A stretch of 64,000 bases of DNA from Galerina marginata (GCA_023014335.1 JAECYW010000003.1:1674001-1738000), one strand, 5' to 3'; positions 1-12,419 are shown, counted from the first letter of the stretch. The notes: a model not told the origin generated them from the letters alone. Translations and numbers: made by a program.

Positions 1-1
1 C

Positions 2-220
2 GCCTGGAATACACCCAAACGCCTTCCGTGGGGACTTGGGGCAATGGGTGCGGGTGTCCTCTCATTCGCCTTGGTCATTCCCTGCGTGAGCCAGGTGTGG
101 TTCACCGGTCCTATCGCGAAGAAGACCGGTGATCTTGGGTTTGAGATCGCCCTTGTTCTTAGTGCGATTCTTTATCCCCCCATGCGATGGTTGGAGATCA
201 AATGGCAAGGACATCTGTGA
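2..220 (+). CDS. Purine-cytosine permease (NCS1 family), 3' end only
   Basis: This is the last exon of a gene entering from the left edge. The open frame starts at base 2 and stops with TGA at 218-220, giving 72 residues. It reads as a hydrophobic membrane segment (GAGVLSFALVIPCVSQVWF), a short loop with GPIAKKTGDLGFE, and a last segment ending in YPPMRWLEIKWQGHL. The GD-GFE ... YPP-R-LE pattern is the usual C-terminus of fungal purine-cytosine/nucleobase permeases (Fcy2/Fcy21-like NCS1 transporters), which import cytosine and purines with protons at the plasma membrane. Only the end is present, so substrate cannot be judged. Family call is recognition from memory of that C-terminal pattern; another NCS1 transporter is possible. 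Confidence 0.7.
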   Translation, partial: AWNTPKRLPWGLGAMGAGVLSFALVIPCVSQVWFTGPIAKKTGDLGFEIALVLSAILYPPMRWLEIKWQGHL

Positions 221-595
221 TTAACCGCGACTATACGCAAGAGCATCTCCACCCCAGTTTGTATAGAAAATTAGAATGAAGCCCTCGACTAGTACGGCCA
301 TGTATGCGGGTTATAGCACGCTTTATGGAAGTAGTAGTACGTATAAATATTCTTGGAGTGCCAGTGCGACAAACCCTCTCTGGATGGTTTAACATTGCAA
401 CGTCGCGTTCAAATAAACGAGACTGTCTCAATCAGTTACTAGTTATTGGTCTGTGTTCACAGGCAATAACCGTCTCGGCAACGGCGATACTTCAACACAG
501 AGGAGGCAACCATAAAGCAATTGTAGTAGAAATGCGGTATAATGGATACATCAAATGGGTAGCAGACCAATACATTGATACGTAAAATCCAGTGT
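221..595. other. Intergenic, convergent 3' regions
   Basis: This stretch separates the permease stop from the stop of the minus-strand kinase. It should hold both terminators. Short open frames occur on both strands but none has a convincing start, domain or intron pattern. I see nothing else in it. Confidence 0.5.
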
Positions 596-3500
596 TCACC
601 GTCCCAGGGGAATATCACGCAAACCACTATCCAACGGAATACAACACGCCGTCTCCCATCCACCCCTCAGCGCACTGAGCCCCAACACCCCCACATGCAA
701 GAGGCCCAACCCCAACGTGACCCACACGCCTCTCATGCGCCATCCCATCGTCCACCCGCGTCCTCGACTATCTTGCCTCAACAACATCGTCTCTGGAGGC
801 TCAGCGTCGTGGTCGATCACCGTGTCGGCGATGGCAGCGGCGAGCAACAAAGCGACGATTACGGGTCGCGGACGTGTCATGGAGTTGGGACACAGGCGTG
901 GGATCGTCAAGATCTTCACGACGAGCAACGAGCTCCGGATAAGCCTCATGCCCATTCCACCATGGCCATGGAGGTCGCGTTCCGTTGATATCCTCGCTTT
1001 CTTTTTTCGTCGATGGTTGTCCCTGGGGAAGACAACTCCGGTCAAGAAATGCCTCCATGTGTTCCAGGTAAACCAGCTCCTCCAACTGCCTTCTTCCGGA
1101 CCTAGCACCTCTACAGGAGAAGGAAGCGCCAGGCGTTGAGACTTATCAGTAGCCAAAGATGTGAGTTCCATTGAAGTTCCTTCATTCGGGGTTGGAGAGG
1201 TAGGAGCAGACGTGTCCGTCCATGGACGGGCGAGTGGTAGACCTTGCGACGGGATATCTCCCAATGGATCGAACTAAACCATAATGAAAATCCAGTGGAT
1301 AGTATGAAGGTGGTACTAACGAACCTTGCCAGCCCGAATGGCAACATTGACTCTCTCACAGTTCGGTCTTGACCCAGGGTTTTTGTGCAGTAGGTTCTCC
1401 AGCAAGACGAGGAAAGAGCGTGGAAGACGACGAGCTTCAAAACCCGTGACAAGATCTGGATTAGATTTGAATCTGTACAAATTATTAAGAAGTTAGGACA
1501 CGGAACTAGAGAATAGAAAAGAAACTTGCCCAGGATAATCTAACACTTCTTTCTCGAGCCTGTCCATCTTTTCACCTTCTTCATTCCGACTGATAGGTTC
1601 GCCATTGGCGTCACCCACGGCAGCGTACCTGAAGTTGTCGATAAATAATCACTGGTCAGATTCTCCGTCCGTAAAGGACGAGCAAGGAAAATCCATACCG
1701 ATAAGGCAATTTAAAGAATAAGATCTTATGCAGTATCATCCCAAGGCTCCACATATCCGCCTTCGAGTCAATTTGCTGTAGAAGACCCGTATGCGGCGCA
1801 GGCAGACTCTCTGGAGCTGTGTATTCCAAACTGATTGCTTGTCAGGATCATAGTCCAACAAGTAGGTTCTCCAAAGCAGGGGAACTTACGTCCCAGTATT
1901 CCCAGAACGTGCTGCACGCGACGAATTGATCATGTCGCGCGAGGTACCGAAGTCTGAAAGCATGGCCCGTGGTCTACAAATCGAGCGTAAACAGGAGGAC
2001 GGGGTAGGGGTACTGCAACATACATACATGAGCTGTCCTTCGTCCCACGTCAACAACACATTTCCAGGCTTCAGGTCAAGATGCAGTATCGAGCGATCAT
2101 GCTATAACATCGTTTAGCATTCTCATCTGAGTAAGAAATGACAAGGAGAAATTTACCAAGAACCCCAAACCCGCAACGACATCCTGAAACAAACTCTTGA
2201 CTTCCTCCGCACTCAGGAGATGCACGGGTGTCCATTCGCCTCTTTCTGGCCCGCCAAGGCCTTTCGGAGTGCCATGGGTGGTAGGACTTCCACCGCCAAA
2301 ATCTCTTTCCATTTCTCGCCTCATTTGTTCCTTCTCCGCGGGTGGGGCCCGTTGGTAAGCCCGGAACGCCTTGATACGAGCTGCCCGTGATTGAGGATCC
2401 TCGGGTTTTGAGTCTGAGTGCTGTTGTTGGACCGACTCAGCATCGTGAAACTGCGTATGATGAGCATGATTGGATCCGGCTCCGGGGTCGTCGTCCGTGG
2501 GAAGCTCATTAGTGGAGGAGGCGGGTGAAGGCGAGATTGAGGCCTGAAAGGCGGATGAGGTCGAAGAAAGGTGGGGGTGCATGTGGATATGCGCTGGTTT
2601 ACGTCCGAGACGGACGTCAATGAAGTCGTCTAAGCTACGGAAGAATATGTCAATAATGATCTTGTTGAGTTGCAAGGCAGGTTTGTACCTGCCACCTTCT
2701 GCCCATTGCATAAGCACGCTGCGATAACTTTGAGTATGTCACAGAAATGAAACGTCGCCAGGGATACACCCACTGCAGAGTAGGCACCTTTGGTCCGAAC
2801 GAAGAGAACTGCGCCGTCTCTAGCCATGCGTGGCTAAAATAAGCATTAGAAAAGCGTCGCTCTGAAAGTCACAAAACTTACTGATAGGTAATTATATTTG
2901 GGTGGTGTAGCCTTTCTAACAACCGAACTTCTCTCAAGATTTTGAGAAGATACGAATGCGATTCGCCCACTGCGATTTTTTTCACTGCAAAATGCCCAAG
3001 TGGATTGCCATCGAGTAAGTGCTACCAGAATGAAGTGAGATGGGTGAGGATTATTTACAGCGAGGAAATACGCACCTGGCATAGAAATACACTCCCATTT
3101 GCCCCCATACCAAGCTTGTACTCTTCTTGGAAAAACGTCTTGAAGTACCCCTCCGCCATCTTGTCAGCCGGGAAAGCGCCTTTCGTGCTCCTGTTATCGG
3201 GGGTACGTGTCCGGGTTCTGCTCCTTCGACTCCTGCTCCTGCTTCTGCGGTTACTCCACCTGGTATCGTCTTCATCTCTGGAGCCGTCGACAACAGATCT
3301 GTACCGGGTCGGACTGATACTCGGCCTCCTCGACCCTGAAGCAGCTGACGATGTTTCATTCACGATGGCGAGCAGGCGGAAGTAATCTGAAGCCCGTGAA
3401 TGGTAGGCGGGATCTGTGCTGACCGCTTCGATCTCTCCGCTCTCTTCATCGTCATCCGACGTATCATGATATCTCCACGTTCCATCGCTATCATCTGCTT

Positions 3501-3930
3501 CACCATGCTCTCGCAGACCTTCTCCCGTACTGGAGCTTGCGCCAGGATATCTTCCAAATCCCATTGGGAGGTTCTGCTTGCAATACGGACATGTGTCGCC
3601 AGTCATACTGGTGCTGGCAATTGACTCCTCCTCTCTGCGTATGCGTCTTGCAACCACGACACCTGATGCCAGCGTCTCAGGTGCCGACGCGGATGTGATG
3701 GACAAGGCATGAGAGCGCGGATTGTATAGGACGACTTGGTTCGAGGCATGCAGAATTGGTTGCCATTGCCCCTGATCTTGAGCACCGTTGGAACTTGACC
3801 CAGTACCTGCATCAGATGGGGAGTGCGAAGAAAGGATCGAGTGTGGACTGGGTGACCGAGGCACTTGAGAGTGGGGATGCCCAAATGGAAAGGCGACAAG
3901 AGCTCGAGAAGACGGTGTGTTCGATGCCAT
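596..3930 (-). CDS. IKS1: Iks1-type serine/threonine protein kinase
   Basis: Multi-exon minus-strand gene; ATG at 3928-3930, stop TGA at 596-598, about 800 residues after splicing. The N-terminus is Ser/Pro-rich, then a TCPYCKQNL Cys pair at about residue 112 and a YFRLL stretch, both typical of the IKS kinase family. The kinase domain follows: glycine loop GMGANGSV (near 3085-3110), lysine motif HFAVKKIAVGE (near 2970-3000), catalytic loop HLDLKPGNVLL (near 2060-2090, HLD in place of HRD), SDFGTS (near 1945) and YTAPES (near 1820). A long Ser/Pro-rich insert lies inside the kinase domain between LDDFIDVRL and the catalytic loop. The C-terminal exon carries two hydrophobic segments (VIVALLLAAAIAD and WVTLGLGLLHVGVLGL), suggesting membrane anchoring. 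All catalytic residues are present. Its role is poorly defined in the family. A hAT-like transposon begins 218 bp upstream of the ATG. Confidence 0.9.
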
Positions 3931-4139
3931 TTATTTCAATTACAAAAAAGGGAGTAGGCCGTCTTCATTCACTTGATACTGCAGGATTATTTAGTGGCGT
4001 ACCAAGCTCTAGGTCAGCGAGAGTTTGGGAGATTGCAGGTCCGTTGGATAGAGCGACGAGGACAGACGCGAAACGGCAATGCGGATTGTCACGTGGACCC
4101 AATATGGTCACGGTCACGTGGCATCCCTCAATTTTCTCC
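3931..4139. promoter_or_regulatory. Remaining 5' region of IKS1, cut off by a transposon
   Basis: Only about 210 bp separate the IKS1 start codon from the 8-bp duplication that marks the hAT-like insertion. The stretch contains two CACGTG-like sites near 4090-4120 (tcacgtgg twice), which could be bHLH-type binding sites. No TATA box is obvious. Function is inference from position. Confidence 0.3.
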
Positions 4140-4147
4140 GTTCCACT

Positions 4148-4996
4148 TAGGGTTGCGTATCTAATTGGGGGTTTTTATACCAAGTGTAATTTACATAGGT
4201 AATTTACAGTAAATTACTAGTTACATACATGTGCCCAGGATCACCACGTATATAATGTATATAATTCTCGGGGGCTATCCAGCTTCCGGGTGAACTTTAG
4301 GCTGGCAGAGCGTGAGATAAGATAAGATCTTCCTTGGTTAGCTATAACATAGGTTCAAAAATCTGTGCGCCCTCTACAATCGTAACCACCCAGAGAGCGA
4401 GGCTTAAAAGGAGAACCTTGTGGGCCTTCAGCGTCACGTCTTAGAGGGCGCGTTCACCGGTCTACGCGCCCTCATCCAGTTATCAAATTTTTTGACATTG
4501 AACACACCCTTCGGGCAATCGACTGCGAAAACAACCTCAACTACGACGGATGTGACGAGGAGGATACGGACTCGAAAAAAATCAAAGATGACGGGTTACC
4601 CTCCCAGTCCATACCTGCAACTGTTCCACAGAGCAGTTCCAGTAATGACTGTGAGATCGACACGGCATCCGTTGAGCTTGAGGCCAAATTAGCAGATGGG
4701 CCCAGGGCTTGTAGCTCGAATGGCGGCAAAAGGCGCTATTTTATCGCAGCCACCTACCACTGCGGACGAGGGGAAGGAAGGTGGTGGTACATTCGAAGAG
4801 ACATCGTGGGCAGGTCCCACCCCGTCGGCACCAGTTTTGTCTATCCGTCGGGGCGGCGCCGCTGCAGGGCAAAAAAGTCACGTGCATAATTAAATATGTA
4901 ATTTACAATACAGATTTTGTAATTTACATCCGCCCAAAATCGGAAATGTAATTTACATAGTTACATGCACCCCCCCGAATTATATACGCAACCCTA
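4148..4996. mobile_element. Non-autonomous hAT-like DNA transposon
   Basis: The ends are inverted repeats. The left end reads TAGGGTTGCGTATCTAATT (4148-4166) and the right end, read on the minus strand from 4996, reads TAGGGTTGCGTATATAATT, one mismatch in 19, each followed by a G run. The element is flanked on both sides by the same 8 bases, GTTCCACT (4140-4147 and 4997-5004). An 8-bp target duplication with a T/CAGGG terminus is the signature of the hAT superfamily. Both subterminal regions carry repeated TGTAATTTACA motifs (left near 4186-4225, right near 4896-4960), as expected for hAT transposase binding sites. At 849 bp it is too short for a full transposase, so it should depend on an autonomous relative. 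Confidence 0.8.
4386..4889 (+). pseudogene. ATG-less open frame inside the hAT-like element
   Basis: From 4386 to the TAA at 4887-4889 one plus-strand frame stays open for 167 codons without any ATG. It reads as an acidic stretch (YDGCDEEDTDSKKIKDD), a Ser run and then a basic aromatic part (KRRYFIAATYHCGRG, GRWWYIRRD). This fills most of the element between its subterminal repeats. It could be an internal exon or a decayed fragment of the parent element's coding region, or captured host sequence. I do not recognise a transposase or hAT dimerisation motif. Coding status is uncertain. Confidence 0.3.
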
Positions 4997-5004
4997 GTTC
5001 CACT

Positions 5005-5920
5005 TGCCTACTCTAACCGTTAACCTCCAAGTTTTCCTCTTGATCGTCATCTCAATCGTATAAAACACGTCTAATGCATTTCTACTCGCCCGGAATTTTT
5101 TCACGACTTCTCTGTCAAGAGGGTTCCTACAACGCCAGGCCTCGAGTTACTCGACCACAGCTAAAGCTTCCTTATTCCATTGACCGTCAAATTGGCGTGT
5201 CCAATACTTTGAAAGCGAAAGATTCCACTTGAATTTTGCATGGGCAATGAAACTCATCGCTGGCCCCCCTTTGGGTCCGTGGTTGGAAAAACAATGCGAC
5301 TGATGCTGCCCCCATACAAATAAAGGTCGGACGTCCGTTGACGCAATTTAAATCTTCGTATGAGTTGTCAGGGCTATAGCGGACGCTATGGAAGGTAAGC
5401 CGCGTCTTTATGTGACCGCCAACGATTCCAAGCTTTATTGTTTCCGTTTCAGTGCAAGAATACTATGTTACGAAGCGAGTAGTGGCTAGATCTTACAGAC
5501 GTTCATTGATGAATATTAGTCTCAGCTTGGCGGCGAAACACTAAAATCTACGAGGATTATTCGTTCTCGTGAAGTCGTCGGTTGTGAAAGTGGGAATGGC
5601 AAAATTGGGCATTCAAATATGTATGTTGATGGCCACGTTTCAAATCCCAGACCTGCCTCTAAACTCCTCCATCAGCATCAATATCTAAACTAGCGACGCC
5701 ATGGTCGCTGAACCACCTCAAGTCTGGTGCTTTAGACGCGGATTTTTTGGCAGCCATCAATATCTAATTTGGTAAATTCGGTATTTTCAAGCTGCTCCGC
5801 GGATCCGCGGATTTGGCGTGTCACCACCACGAAAAGTGAAGCATGTCACAAGTTCTGCGGCTTGGCCAATCTCTTGCCCCTTGAATAGGCATTCTCCCTC
5901 CTCGGGCTGTTACCTCTACA
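5005..5920. other. Gap between hAT-like element and BTB gene
   Basis: No conserved gene found. A minimal two-exon frame can be drawn at 5388-5544 (ATGGAAG, intron with GTAAGC...TTTCAG, then about 30 codons to TAA), but it encodes only about 34 residues with no recognisable feature. The last 100-200 bp should be the BTB gene promoter. Confidence 0.35.
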
Positions 5921-7036
5921 ATGTTATCGTCTTTGTCATCCCAGGATGGCGCGCCTCAAACGCAGGAAGGTCCCGAGCCCGCTCGCTCGGAAGTCTTCTG
6001 GTTCCGTAGTGGCGATGTCGTGTTGCACGTTGAAAACACGCAGTTCAAAGTGCACTGCGAGATGCTTTCGCGCCACTCCAATATTTTCAAAGATACGTTC
6101 AGCATGCCTCGATTCACAACGGTTCCGGGCCACTCAGACGAAGCTTTGGTGGATGGGTGCCCTGTAGTACCACTTTTCGATAAAGCATCTGATGTTGAAC
6201 ATATGCTTTCAGTATTTTACGATAATTTCCAGTGAGTGCTTTGCTCCAACGGGTTACTCATATACCTATTTGATTGGTCTGTTTCAGAACTCATGATTGG
6301 AGAGAGCAAATGGACATAGACCACCTTTCGGCACTCCTTCGACTAGGCAAGAAATACGAAATAGATTATTTTACTAAAGAGGCCCTCAGACGACTCCGCT
6401 CCGAGTGTCCTGCTACTTTGAACGCCTGGGAGGACCGTGATTTCTACGTCGGGGACGGCGATATTGTGATGCCGATTGAATCGACTGACTTCTTTATAAA
6501 AATTATCAACCTAGCTCATGAGCTTTCACTGCCATCAATCCTCCCCTCTGCATATCTCCGATATGTTCATTTAACTTCACTAGTGAGTTTAATCTGCCAG
6601 ACGATTGTGGGTTATTCTCAAAACAATGGGCCTTCAGCGCTCTATCGCAGAAGAGACGAGGATATGTTCCCAAGACCGGCTTCACTGCATACTCGGCCGC
6701 GCCAATGTGATAGACTTCATCTGTCACAGGCTAGCGAGGTGGCTGGAGCGCGAGGTCTTTACTCCCGGAGAAGACTGTTCAAGTCGAAAGGCCTGTGGTG
6801 TGCTGCGCCGGAAAACTGTTGATCCTGACCGCTTCTTCTTCTGGGGAAGATTTGACGGTGACTATGGTCCATTTGAGACTTTGGGGAATGATACCCTATC
6901 AGAGTTCTGCTCGGGGTGCAGAAATTCGATTCATATCAGCTACTACGCAAATCGGGACAAGTTGTGGGAGAAGCTCCCTACCTTTTTTGGTCTACCAGAG
7001 TGGGAGGAACTTAAAAGGCAGGATTTCGATAGGTAG
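5921..7036 (+). CDS. BTB/POZ domain protein
   Basis: Three exons, 5921-6231, 6288-6582 and 6638-7036, joined by introns of 56 and 55 bases with GTGAGT donors and CAG acceptors, give 334 residues. The reading frame is kept across both junctions. The N-terminal BTB fold is visible: SGDVVLHVENTQFKVHCEMLSRHSNIFKDTF (in pieces), then VEHMLSVFYDN and a helical LSALLRLGKKYEIDYF. The C-terminal half has the pattern common in agaric BTB proteins, with a Cys-rich loop (CSSRKACGVLRR, CSGCRNS) and a closing WEKLPTFFGLPEWEEL. BTB domains mediate dimerisation or act as Cullin-3 adaptors; which applies here is not known. The family is highly expanded in mushroom genomes. Confidence 0.85.
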
Positions 7037-8174
7037 GTATTGCCCTATTTCCTGACAACGTAATCCCAGTAGAGGAAATTCCCTGATTTTCGGATGTATA
7101 CAATTGGAAGTGGATATATTCAAATGTCCCTCCTTGGACAAAATCAAGCTACCTATGTATTTTTTTTGGCAGTTCTTCTGAATTCTTGCAGCATAACGCT
7201 CAGGATACGCCTCCTTGCCCTCGCTCCACTCCGCTCCTGCATCTTTTGTTAATGCTTTTGATGTTCAATCTGTACGTGCTTGCACCTCAATTGGATGTAA
7301 CCATTTTTCTCTCCTTCGAGCGTTCAAGATACGAGTTGGATACGAGTAAGTACAGGTTTGATACAGGTGAGCTCGGAGCTAATATATTTGGAATGTCAAC
7401 GGATCAAACCTATCCCGTATTCGGAACGGAAGGGCATCGTCACAAAAGTTTGAGCGCAACTGGTTGTTCTGCTTCATCCACCATCATGATCATCTGAGGA
7501 GCCAGGAAATACCTACTCAGTAATGTGGCAATCTCGGCATTCGAATCAATCTGTATTCAGTCGTGGACTGAGAGGTAAAAACTTCTATCCGACAGATCGT
7601 CACGTAAGCACTCCAACCCTTCACGTTGCCACCACACCATTTCGGCGCAAATGGAGGTTTCGGGCTGCATGTCAGGTCACCACTTGGTCAAGCCCTTAGG
7701 GTCTTTACCTAAATTGTGAGCCTTTGGCTCCTCCTTCCTTGTTTCTCATCTTCGTTGGTGCTCAAGTTCTGCGACAGGGTAGTCAGAAGTCACGATTACG
7801 GCATTGATCTGCTAAACGTCGACCTTGCCTCGTCGCTTGCTTGAATAAGCACTTGCTGTCCTGCTCGTCTCGTCTCCTGCCAAACACAGCGGTTATTAGA
7901 ATCCAGAAAGCGTTGGTGACGCGAGGTCCCCGAGGAGTGTTAGACATCAGCATCACCGTTGACATTGACGTTGACCTCGCCGCTGTAACAGCAAACGGCG
8001 AGACTTGGTTCAGTCTGCTTCAATTTACCGGTATAAGAGGACGTCATTCCTGTTGCTATTGCTGTACTTACCTCTGAACCGCCAGGTTTGTCTTCTTCCT
8101 CTGGCCCCACAATCCACCAAAAAGCACGGCCTCTCACGCGTCGACACTGATACCTGTCAAAGTCACGCATATAA
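7037..8174. other. Gap between BTB gene and SEC5
   Basis: No gene supported. A 103-codon plus-strand frame at 7186-7497 contains a Leu-rich segment but no domain. A stretch near 7940-8090 is open on both strands and looks like chance. The right end should contain the SEC5 promoter. Confidence 0.4.
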
Positions 8175-11100
8175 ATGCCGCGTCTCAATTTCAACGTCGA
8201 GGAGGCGACCCTTCTGAAGGCGTACAAGATCAGCACGCTTCACCCAACGTGCGTCCTGTAACGATGCGTCTGATGTTTGACTAAAATGAAATGCAGGCGA
8301 TGGGAAGAAGTCGACCACGACTTCGACGAGAGTATAGCGAGCGCGACATCCATGGCATCTGGCGGAGTCGGGGTGGGACAAGAGCGGGAGAGGGAGAAGG
8401 AGGACCCATTGGGACTCGGGCCAGCAAAGAGGTGCGTAAATTGAATGAATAAGACGCATATACCCATGATTTTTTCTCACTTCTCATACATTTCATAGCG
8501 TGAAAGACCTTGATATGGAAACCAGTGCGTACATCCTTTCGTCACTACTCTGTTGCAACAAGGACATTGCTAACTGGATGTCTGCCACACAGAATCCTCC
8601 CTCGTCCTCACCTCTAAGACCTTCTCGCCGGCGCTCTACCTCGCATTCGCGCATCCAAACGCGACCTACCCCGACCTGGCTCGTGGTATCGCTCATTTGC
8701 AGACCGCTATCGAGGCTCGCGAGGAGGCGCTGCGCGGTTTAGTGGAAGAGGGATTTGATAAGTTCGTCAGCGTGAAGAGTGCGGTGGATGGTGGGCCTAT
8801 GCTGTACATGCCACATGAGCCCAACGATAACTGACGCGTTTTTCAGGTCTGTATGTAGACATGAGGCAGGCAATACTGGCCCCTGAGACGGAACATGCGA
8901 CCAAGCCTCTGCGAGATCATCTCAAATGTGCGTCTTTCCTTCATTTAAACGCGTTTTCAGCCGCACATATTTACCAAATCTATTTAGACGGTGCACAGAA
9001 GGCTAACCAAATCTTCCTCCCTGTCCTCGAGACCGCATCCAAAGCCCAGAAGCTGCGCACGACACTGAGCGTATTTGAACGCTCGCGGTTTTTCTTCAAC
9101 CTGCCGAGCTTTATCATGGAGTCTATCGATGCTGTAAGTGCGACTTACCTGGCTATATACTCACTTTGCCAAACTTCTTTCGTCCAAATTGATCAGGGAA
9201 AATACGAGCTTGCGCTGAGAGACTACAAAAAAGGCAAATACCTGCTTGAGAATAGGCCCGGGCAGCTCTTGCCCATTTCTCTGGCTGGATCTCCGCTGTC
9301 ATCACAAGCAACCCAGGCCTCTTTCGGCGCACCGCAGGAGCAGCAACAGCATATGCAGCAACTCGAGCAGCAGCAGAAGCGCATACTGAATAAGGTGTGG
9401 GCAAGCGTTGAGAAGGCGATGGGTGAGATGCGCCGCGTGCTTGTGGCACAGCTCCAGGATTCAACGAGGAGTGTGGAAGAACAGGAGAAGACACTTGAGT
9501 GGGTTTTATTTTCTTTTAGTTCTCGTCCCGTGTTTTATTTGTCCTTTCCTCTTTCCTGGTGACTTAGGACGCTCTTGGAACTCCAAACAAATGACGAACC
9601 TGTGTGGACATATTTCGACAGCCATCATACACATATTATGGACAGGATGAGCGCGGCGTATCGTGCAGGCATTAAAGCCATCGATAGTCAGTCGAGATTA
9701 ATTTGCTATATAATATCGCTTTCCCTTACTGCCTTATCTTATCCCAGACGCATCTGCTGCTTCGTATCCTGCAGACGGACCAGATGCGTCGCTCGATTCC
9801 CAGTTCTGCATAGCAATGGCAAGGCTCGAATCCAAGCAAGCAGAAGTTATACTGGCCCAATCATCTGCCTCCGAGCCGGCATGGAAGGCAATTCTCGGTA
9901 TGGTGAAATCAGTGTCGGATGCAGTGTCCAGCGCTCTTCCGAGCTTCTGGACGGTGTCGAAGAGTTTCATCGATGGAAAATATCGGAGGGTATGGTGTTT
10001 TCTTGTTGTGGGCGTAACCAATTTCCTCGCTGATCCACTATAATACAAAATAATAGCCGACGACCAACAATTCAGGAACCAGGAGAAGTCCAAGCCAATG
10101 CAGGACTATGGCGAACGATATTGTCAAGCTCTACATCTCGCTCATCTCGCAGGCGTTCATGCTATCTGACGTGTCTGTCATGTCGCGCTCGCAGTCTTCA
10201 TTGTCCGCTTCATCCTCGTCAAGAAGTATCATCACGAAAAGTAATAGTAATAGCAGTAATGGTCATGGTAGCAGCAACTACGACCCACCTCCGCTCGTCC
10301 CCGTAAATTCGCACTCATTCTGTAGCGCATATTACATGCAGAGGACCCTCAGTGAGGTTCAAGAGTGCGCAGCGGATCTTGGGGCACTGGATATCTCGAA
10401 TGAGGCGACAAGTGGTTTGAGGAGTTTGGTAGAGAGTCTGAGGTGGCGGGTGGTTGACGTCCTGGTCCACGAGTGGGTTCGAGGTTGGTCTTCTCGTCAA
10501 CCTTTAAAAATTGTTTGGCAAATATTTTGAACTTCAGACGCACGAATGTTCTACCACTTGGAAACATGGACCGCGATGGGCTTGGACGAGGCCAATCCCA
10601 GGATTTCTCGCTCGGGCTCCGCCACGACCACTACACGCCTTCTCTTTCAATTCGAACTCTTTCAAAAGCATATGACCACTGCAGCATATAAAATGGCTGC
10701 CACCGCTGTTGACCTACCTCTAGCGAAAGGGTCGTCCTCATCCTCCGGCAGGCAGGGTGCCGGCATTCAGCAGGTGCTGTCAACAAAGGTAACGAGGGGG
10801 TTCATGGACGCGGTGTATCAGTTCATGGACGGGCTGATGGTGCTTGTTTCGGATGATGCGCCACCTGTTGTGGAACATGTAGGCGTCGGTGCTGGCGAAA
10901 ATGCGCGGGTCGAATGCGTATCTGCAGTTGGGACGAGCCTTGGCGAGTTGGTGGACTTGAAGGACCCGGTTTGTTTGGCTTTTCCTTCTAAACACACTCT
11001 TCGAAGCTCACTGTACTTATTTATATTGTCGCATTCTTTTTAGAGCGTACGACTTCTGCTAGTCATTGCGAACTTAGATCACTTCGGAAAGGCTGTCCTT

Positions 11101-11959
11101 CCTGGCATGGTCACACAATTGGAGAACGCCTTTGGCGTTTCTTTGACCGAAGACCGAATTGTATGTCTGTTCTCCTTTTTATTTTGGTAATCCTGAATTT
11201 TCTGTACCTGTGACGGATAGACCATGAATGGTGTTGTAGGCGAGCTAGACAAGACACTATTTGAAGCGTATACGAAGCCAAGAGCTGCGGTAATCAAGGA
11301 ACAAATCCAACGAGCTGTCCCAGGCAGTGAGGTTGACTGGTACAGGGCACAGCAGCCTGTTGGTATGTATTCGCTATTCACCGAAACAACTCAAATGAAC
11401 GCCGGTCTGTTTTCTGGCAGGTGTTCGTCCGTGGGTGCCTGAGATCATGAATTACATTGTCGAAGTACACGGGCAGCTGTGCAATGCCACCCCGTCTCTC
11501 CTGGACAGAACAGTTGTAGCGCTGATCGACGACATGGCTAAGGAGGCATTAAACGCTTTCGGCAAGATCACCCGATTTGGAACAGGCGGGTTGCTTCTGG
11601 TACGCGTTCTCTCTGACTGCTCTGCGAGAATTCTCCAATCCTCACACTCCGACATACTTCAGGCCGTGATGGAACTGACTTTTATTCATAAGTCTCTGGG
11701 CCACTACGGCCGAGAAACCAACGCGGGTCGAGCGATCGAGGATATATACACCAAGGAGATTACCCAAGCATACGCGCCGTCATCGAGGGACAATGACTTT
11801 CAGGCGTCGTTCGATGCTATGCAACGGACGCTGGCTGAGGCGAGGAGAGCGACCGGGGTGCAGTTCTTGTGTTTTAGGAAGGTAAAGGAGAAGGACCTAG
11901 GAGAGAAAGAAGGGTCCGCAAAAGAGAAGACTAGGGCTCGGAATAAGAATAAGGAATAA
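8175..11959 (+). CDS. SEC5: Exocyst complex component Sec5
   Basis: Gene with more than ten short exons; ATG at 8175, stop at 11957-11959; roughly 900-950 residues, the usual Sec5 length. Spliced sequence shows the N-terminal pattern of fungal Sec5: EEATLLKAYKISTLHPT, then WEEVDHDFDES, EDPLGLG, and a conserved block TFSPALYLAFAHPNATYPDLARGI followed by LQTAIEAREEALRGLVEEGFDKFV. The middle holds FERSRFFFNLPSFIMESID and YELALRDYKKGKYLL, and the C-terminal helices include VPEIMNYIVEVHGQLC and ALNAFGKITRFGTGGLL. Sec5 is a subunit of the octameric exocyst that tethers secretory vesicles at sites of polarised growth. A Gln-rich run (QEQQQHMQQLEQQQK) lies at about 9340-9380. The 63-base intron near 11600-11663 has no stop and keeps frame, so its retention would add 21 residues. 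Confidence 0.9.
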
Positions 11960-12419
11960 CCGATTCTTTGAAGATATGAAACATGATGCACCATTCTTTC
12001 ACTCTTATATTAGGTTGCTGCGGAAGTCTTCAAATGACGAGTCCCCCGATTTCATTTGGCCGCCAAACCCCCTCAAGTTCAAGTTAATCGGTATCGTGTC
12101 CGACCGGATACAGACAGGCAGCACTCTGCAACGTTCCTCCATCGAAGTCCATTGACCATCTTGCATTAAAAAAACGACTAAAAATACGCAACTGTGGGGT
12201 ACATTCTATTTCTTCCAATGAACGTGGGGGTCCATTGGAGAACGATGGCGAACCATGTGACGGTTAGAATGTTCAACGTTGTAATGTTCTGGCCGACCTC
12301 TTCCTATCAAGATCACTGGTTCCTCCATTTGCCAGGTTTTCCTTGTAACATTTCCACTGAGATTGTTATCGCAAGAAACATGAACTATTTTTAGCCACCT
12401 TCGGTGCCTCACAGCACAT
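11960..12419. other. 3' flank of SEC5
   Basis: No gene supported. Short frames near 12194-12412 are open on both strands and carry no domain. The stretch ends at the left inverted repeat of the element that starts at 12420. Confidence 0.4.

Noticed and set aside
6570..6660. Apparent frameshift in the BTB gene
   Set aside because: Removing a 55-base intron (6583-6637, GTGAGT...TTCAG) restores the frame exactly, so the gene is intact.
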